NCBI GenBank assembly: GCA_030647705.1 | Contig: JAUSJJ010000008.1 | Coordinates: forward strand, 1-8,469 | Reading direction: 5' to 3' | Source: Dehalococcoidia bacterium | Lineage (GTDB): Bacteria > Chloroflexota > Dehalococcoidia > JAUSJJ01 | Length of the DNA stretch: 8,469 bases | In this document: piece by piece, positions 5,565 to 8,469 of the stretch | How positions within the stretch are numbered: the stretch's first letter is position 1 | Layout: each line of letters begins with the position of its first letter | Program-made: the position numbers and the translations under genes | Notes under the pieces: model-generated | Told to the model about the DNA's origin: nothing | What the model saw: only the letters and a program-made list of their open reading frames with translations | Databases searched by the model: none

Positions 5565-6260
5565 CTACGGCTTTTTGAAACAATAGCCCACTCCGACTTT
5601 GGTGAGGATGTAGCGCGGATTGGCCGGGTCGTCCCCCAGCTTCTGTCTGAGGCGAGCGATATTAACATGCAGTACGTGGGCATCCACTGTGTAGCTCTCT
5701 CCCCACACTTTGCTGAGGAGCATATCCTGGGTCAGCACGTTGCCCCTGCCAAAAACAAGGATAACCAGGAGCTTATATTCAGTGGAGGTCAGGTTGGTCT
5801 CTTTGCCTTCAACTATGACCTGATGCTGGTTGAAATCCAGGTGCAGGCCGTCATACTCGAATGGGGGTTGGGGCATCTCGTCGCGCAGGGTGGAGCGGCG
5901 CAGCACGGCTTTCACGCGGGCAAGCAGCTCGTCTATGCCGAAGGGCTTGGTGATGTAATCGTCGGCGCCCAAGTCAAGGCCAGTCACCTTCTCCATGTCC
6001 TGTCCTCTGGCGGTGACCATGACGATGGGCAATGAGGAGTTCTGCCTCATCTGCTGGCACACCTCAAAGCCGTCCATGCCCGGCATCATGACGTCCAGCA
6101 AGACCAGATCGGGCGCCTTGGCCCTGGCCGAGTCCAAAGCGGTGGGGCCATCCGCCGCCTCCACCACATCGTATCCGGCAAGCTCCAGACTGCGGCGCAG
6201 CAGGCGCCTCATGCCATGGTCGTCATCCACCACCAGTATTGACGTCTTTCTACCTGGCAT
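5565..6260 (-). CDS. OmpR/PhoB-family response regulator
   Basis: This 231-residue two-component regulator has an N-terminal receiver domain (about 6-120) and a C-terminal winged-helix DNA-binding domain (about 132-229), the usual OmpR/PhoB length. The acidic pocket is D12-D14 (VVDDD). The phosphoacceptor is D56 in LVLLDVMMPGMDG, with switch T83 in VTARG and K105 in ITKPFG. The output domain shows NLTSTEYKLL, the recognition-helix region VDAHVLHVNIARLRQKLG and YILTKVGVGYCF. The ATG has GGAGG (6265-6269) 4 nt upstream. No histidine kinase is adjacent: downstream lies the glutamate synthase operon promoter and upstream the divergent proBA. Its stimulus and targets cannot be read from sequence. 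KdpE- and PhoB-like proteins look similar, so I assign no symbol. Confidence 0.93.
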   Translation of the reverse strand: MPGRKTSILVVDDDHGMRRLLRRSLELAGYDVVEAADGPTALDSARAKAPDLVLLDVMMPGMDGFEVCQQMRQNSSLPIVMVTARGQDMEKVTGLDLGADDYITKPFGIDELLARVKAVLRRSTLRDEMPQPPFEYDGLHLDFNQHQVIVEGKETNLTSTEYKLLVILVFGRGNVLTQDMLLSKVWGESYTVDAHVLHVNIARLRQKLGDDPANPRYILTKVGVGYCFKKP

Positions 6261-6350
6261 GATACCTCCAGCAACTAAATGTTTCTACGGTCGTCCGTCC
6301 GGTTGCCAGCAGGCGAAGGCTAAGAATCCCCCTCGATGTGAACAAAGAGA

Positions 6351-6379
6351 ATAATAGGGGAGACTTCGGGGCGTGTCAA
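6351..6379 (-). promoter_or_regulatory. Sigma70-type promoter of the response regulator gene
   Basis: On the minus strand a perfect TTGACA (6379-6374), a 17-bp spacer and TATTAT (6356-6351, five of six consensus bases) predict a start near 6344. This leaves a leader of about 84 nt before the ATG at 6260. With this promoter the regulator would be transcribed independently of the operon that follows it. Confidence 0.75.
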
Positions 6380-6395
6380 GAGGCGCCGTTCAAAC

Positions 6396-6413
6396 CGGAA
6401 CCGGCAGGTTCCG
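6396..6413. promoter_or_regulatory. 7-bp inverted repeat between divergent promoters (candidate operator)
   Basis: Arms CGGAACC (6396-6402) and GGTTCCG (6407-6413) are exact reverse complements with a 4-nt centre. The dyad lies just upstream of the response regulator -35 (6374-6379) and about 44 bp upstream of the proB -35 (6457-6462), a position where one protein could affect both promoters. Which protein, if any, binds is unknown. Confidence 0.4.
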
Positions 6414-6456
6414 CCTTGAGCGCGGGCGATGATGCCGCACAGCCGCTGCTCCCAGC

Positions 6457-6485
6457 TTGAGGGGCTCTCCCTTTGTTGCTATAAT
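6457..6485 (+). promoter_or_regulatory. Sigma70-type promoter of proBA
   Basis: TTGAGG (6457-6462, four of six), a 17-bp spacer and a perfect TATAAT (6480-6485) predict initiation at about 6491-6493. That is only about 14 nt before the proB ATG at 6506, so the leader holds little more than the ribosome binding site AGGCGG (6495-6500). This leaves no room for a T-box, attenuator or riboswitch. Confidence 0.75.
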
Positions 6486-6505
6486 AGCGTGAATAGGCGG
6501 TACGT

Positions 6506-7666
6506 ATGTCTAGAACGAAGGACAGGCCCGTTTCTACGGGCCACATCGAGGCCCGGTACCACCGTCTGGTGGTCAAGATGGGTACAAACCTGCTCACCGG
6601 CGGGGGAGACCGGCTGAACCTCGAAGTGATGGCGAATCTGGTGGGGCAGTTGGCCCACCTGCACTCCACAGGGCGGGAAGCGGTCATGGTCTCTTCCGGA
6701 GCAATCGCGGCCGGACGGCATCGCCTGGCATTGGGCAAAGACCATGGCCGGGGAATGCCGCTGCGCCAGGTGTTTGCCTCCGTGGGTCAAAGCAGGCTGA
6801 TGAATGCATGGGACCAGCTCTTCAACTGGCACGATATTACCGTTGCGCAGACGTTGTTGACCAGGTCTGACCTGAGCAACCGCTTGGGCTATCTCAATGC
6901 CCGGAACACTCTTATGGCGTTGTTGGAGCTCCGCGTAATCCCGGTGATAAACGAGAACGATGTGGTGGCAGTGGAGGAGATAGAGGGGGCCACCTTCGGC
7001 GATAACGATAGCCTCTCGGCGCTGGTGGCCAATCTGGTGGACGCCGACCTGCTGGTGATCCTTTCGGATATCGATGGGCTCTACACTGCAGACCCGAACC
7101 AGGACCCGAAGGCCGAACTCATATCACGCGTGGAGCGTGTCGATGCCTCCATCCAGCGACTCGCCGGCGCTTCGGTCAGCGGACGGGGGACGGGTGGCAT
7201 GATAACTAAGGTGGAAGCGGCCAAGTTGGCCACGGCATTCGGCGTGCCGGTTGTGATTGCGCGAGGCAGCGAACCCGATGTGCTGAGGCGGGTGGCTGAA
7301 GGCGAAATCCTGGGGACCTATTTTGTGCCTACCGCCACCAAGATGGAGAGCCGGCGGCGCTGGTTGATAAGCGGCCTGGCCAACCAGGGGACTCTGGCCG
7401 TGGATGAAGGCGCGGCAGAGGCGCTGACCGCCCACAATAAGAGTCTGCTGCCGGCCGGCATCAGAGAGGTGCGGGGCAAGTTCCCCCGCGGCGCCACCGT
7501 CGAGGTGGTGGATGGGGCAGGCAAATGGCTCGCCTGCGGCATAGCCAACTACGACTCGGAAGATATCTCTCGAATCAAGGGCCACCGGTCGAACGAGATC
7601 GAAGAGATATTGGGCTACGAATATGGTGACGAGGTCATACATCGGAACAACCTGGTGATGGCCTGA
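6506..7666 (+). CDS. proB: Glutamate 5-kinase
   Basis: ProB phosphorylates glutamate with ATP to gamma-glutamyl phosphate, the first step of proline synthesis. At 386 residues it is the long form: an amino-acid kinase domain (about 20-275) plus a C-terminal PUA domain (about 280-375). Visible motifs are LVVKMGTNLL with K24, SSGAIAAG from S63, NENDVV from N149, FGDNDSLSA with G165, D166 and D168, LSDIDGLYTADP and GTGGMITKVEAAKLA. The PUA part includes LLPAGIREVRGKFPRGATVEV and SNEIEEILGYEYGDEVIHRNNLV. The start has AGGCGG 5 nt upstream and gives about 17 residues ahead of the kinase fold. It is followed after 14 nt by proA. Proline feedback inhibition is known for the family but cannot be judged here. 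It diverges from the response regulator gene. Confidence 0.97.
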   Translation: MSRTKDRPVSTGHIEARYHRLVVKMGTNLLTGGGDRLNLEVMANLVGQLAHLHSTGREAVMVSSGAIAAGRHRLALGKDHGRGMPLRQVFASVGQSRLMNAWDQLFNWHDITVAQTLLTRSDLSNRLGYLNARNTLMALLELRVIPVINENDVVAVEEIEGATFGDNDSLSALVANLVDADLLVILSDIDGLYTADPNQDPKAELISRVERVDASIQRLAGASVSGRGTGGMITKVEAAKLATAFGVPVVIARGSEPDVLRRVAEGEILGTYFVPTATKMESRRRWLISGLANQGTLAVDEGAAEALTAHNKSLLPAGIREVRGKFPRGATVEVVDGAGKWLACGIANYDSEDISRIKGHRSNEIEEILGYEYGDEVIHRNNLVMA

Positions 7667-7680
7667 GCGGAGGTAGGCGC

Positions 7681-8469
7681 ATGCAATCGCCCGCGATGGA
7701 GCTTGAGATACAGGGCAAGGCCGCCAAGGCCGCTGCCCGGGCGTTGGCGCGCCTTTCCACCGATGTGAAGAACAAGGCTTTACATAATCTTGCCAACGGT
7801 CTGACCGCAAGGGCACAGGACATCCTCGGCGCCAATCGCCTGGACTGTGACGAGGCCAGGGCCGGCGGTATGGGCGCGGCAATGCTCGATCGCCTGGTAC
7901 TGAATGCCGACCGTCTGGCGGATATGGGCCGTGACGTGTTGACTGTGGCTGCGTTGCCCGACCCGGTGGGGGAGTCCTTCGACGCCCGCATTCTGCCGAA
8001 CGGTCTCCAGATCAGCCGCCGCAGGGTGCCGTTGGGGGTCATCGGCGCTATTTATGAGAGCCGGCCCAATGTCACGGTGGACATATCCAGCCTTTGCCTG
8101 AAGTCCGGCAATGCCGTCATCCTGCGCGGGGGCAAGGAGACGCTTCACTCCAACGCCGCTCTGGTGAAGGTGATCCAGGAGGCTATCGCTCAGGCCGGTG
8201 TGCCGGGTACCGCGGTACAATTCGTCGATTCCCCGGACCGCAACCTGGTCAACCAGATGCTGAGCATGCGTGACCATATCGACCTGATAATACCGAGGGG
8301 AGGCGCCGACCTGATCAGGTTCGTTGTGGAGAACGCCTGCATGCCGGTGGTGACCGGCGGCATTGGCGTATGTCATACCTATGTGGATGCCAGTGCGGAC
8401 CAGGCCAAGGCGGTTGGCATCGTCTATAACGCCAAGGTGCAGCGGCCAACCGTGTGCAACGCACTGGAT
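7681..8469 (+). CDS. proA: Gamma-glutamyl phosphate reductase, 3' end beyond window
   Basis: ProA reduces gamma-glutamyl phosphate with NADPH to glutamate-5-semialdehyde, which cyclises to the proline precursor pyrroline-5-carboxylate. It is an aldehyde-dehydrogenase-fold enzyme usually of about 420 residues; 263 are present. The signature VPLGVIGAIYESRPNVT begins at V116, followed by DISSLCLKSGNAVILRGGKE. Further on are IDLIIPRGGADLI and the catalytic loop QRPTVCNALD with the likely nucleophile C259, four residues before the edge. GGAGGT (7669-7674) lies 6 nt before the ATG. The 14-nt gap after proB indicates one transcript, and the unstable acyl phosphate made by ProB is thought to be passed directly to ProA. 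Confidence 0.97.
   Translation, partial: MQSPAMELEIQGKAAKAAARALARLSTDVKNKALHNLANGLTARAQDILGANRLDCDEARAGGMGAAMLDRLVLNADRLADMGRDVLTVAALPDPVGESFDARILPNGLQISRRRVPLGVIGAIYESRPNVTVDISSLCLKSGNAVILRGGKETLHSNAALVKVIQEAIAQAGVPGTAVQFVDSPDRNLVNQMLSMRDHIDLIIPRGGADLIRFVVENACMPVVTGGIGVCHTYVDASADQAKAVGIVYNAKVQRPTVCNALD

Noticed and set aside
7124..8376. Minus-strand frames of 252, 135 and 198 codons opposite proB and proA
   Set aside because: They are complementary to well-conserved ProB and ProA sequence, with no family resemblance of their own.

Overview
The window is GC-rich (roughly high-50s percent by eye) bacterial chromosomal DNA, densely coded, with Shine-Dalgarno sites and sigma70-type promoters close to consensus. 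It encodes nitrogen and amino-acid metabolism: an operon for a split, ferredoxin-domain ('archaeal-type') glutamate synthase on the minus strand, an OmpR/PhoB-type response regulator on the minus strand, and proBA on the plus strand. The host is probably an anaerobe. The split glutamate synthase with its own Fe-S and flavoprotein partners, together with the style of dispersed palindromic repeats, reminds me of Chloroflexota/Dehalococcoidia-like genomes. That placement is recollection plus inference; no marker gene here proves it.

Minus-strand operon, read right to left. A near-consensus promoter (5374-5402) and a leader hairpin (5334-5356) precede a four-cluster [4Fe-4S] protein (4869-5315). 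This overlaps by 4 nt an FAD/NAD(P)-dependent oxidoreductase (3541-4872). Then come a class II glutamine amidotransferase subunit (2391-3533, 7-nt gap) and, 1 nt further on, the ferredoxin-domain/FMN synthase subunit (884-2389). The third synthase part, the GXGXG beta-helix subunit (1-376, running off the left edge), lies 507 bp further on, beyond a gene-free block of palindromic repeats. The inferred electron path is NAD(P)H to flavoprotein, to the 16-Cys Fe-S protein, to the synthase ferredoxin clusters and 3Fe-4S site, to FMN. There ammonia released from glutamine would aminate 2-oxoglutarate to glutamate.

Right half. The response regulator (5565-6260) has its own promoter (6351-6379) and no histidine kinase in view. 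It diverges from proB (6506-7666) and proA (7681 to the right edge), which have a promoter with a perfect TATAAT (6457-6485) and an almost absent leader. A 7-bp inverted repeat (6396-6413) sits between the two divergent promoters. ProB and ProA turn glutamate into glutamate-5-semialdehyde for proline synthesis, so the two blocks make glutamate and then spend it.

The least ordinary parts are the repeat block inside the glutamate synthase locus, the non-GltD electron-supply module, and the promoter evidence that shortens the Fe-S protein from its longest possible reading frame. I see no tRNA, rRNA, CRISPR array, transposase or prophage gene.
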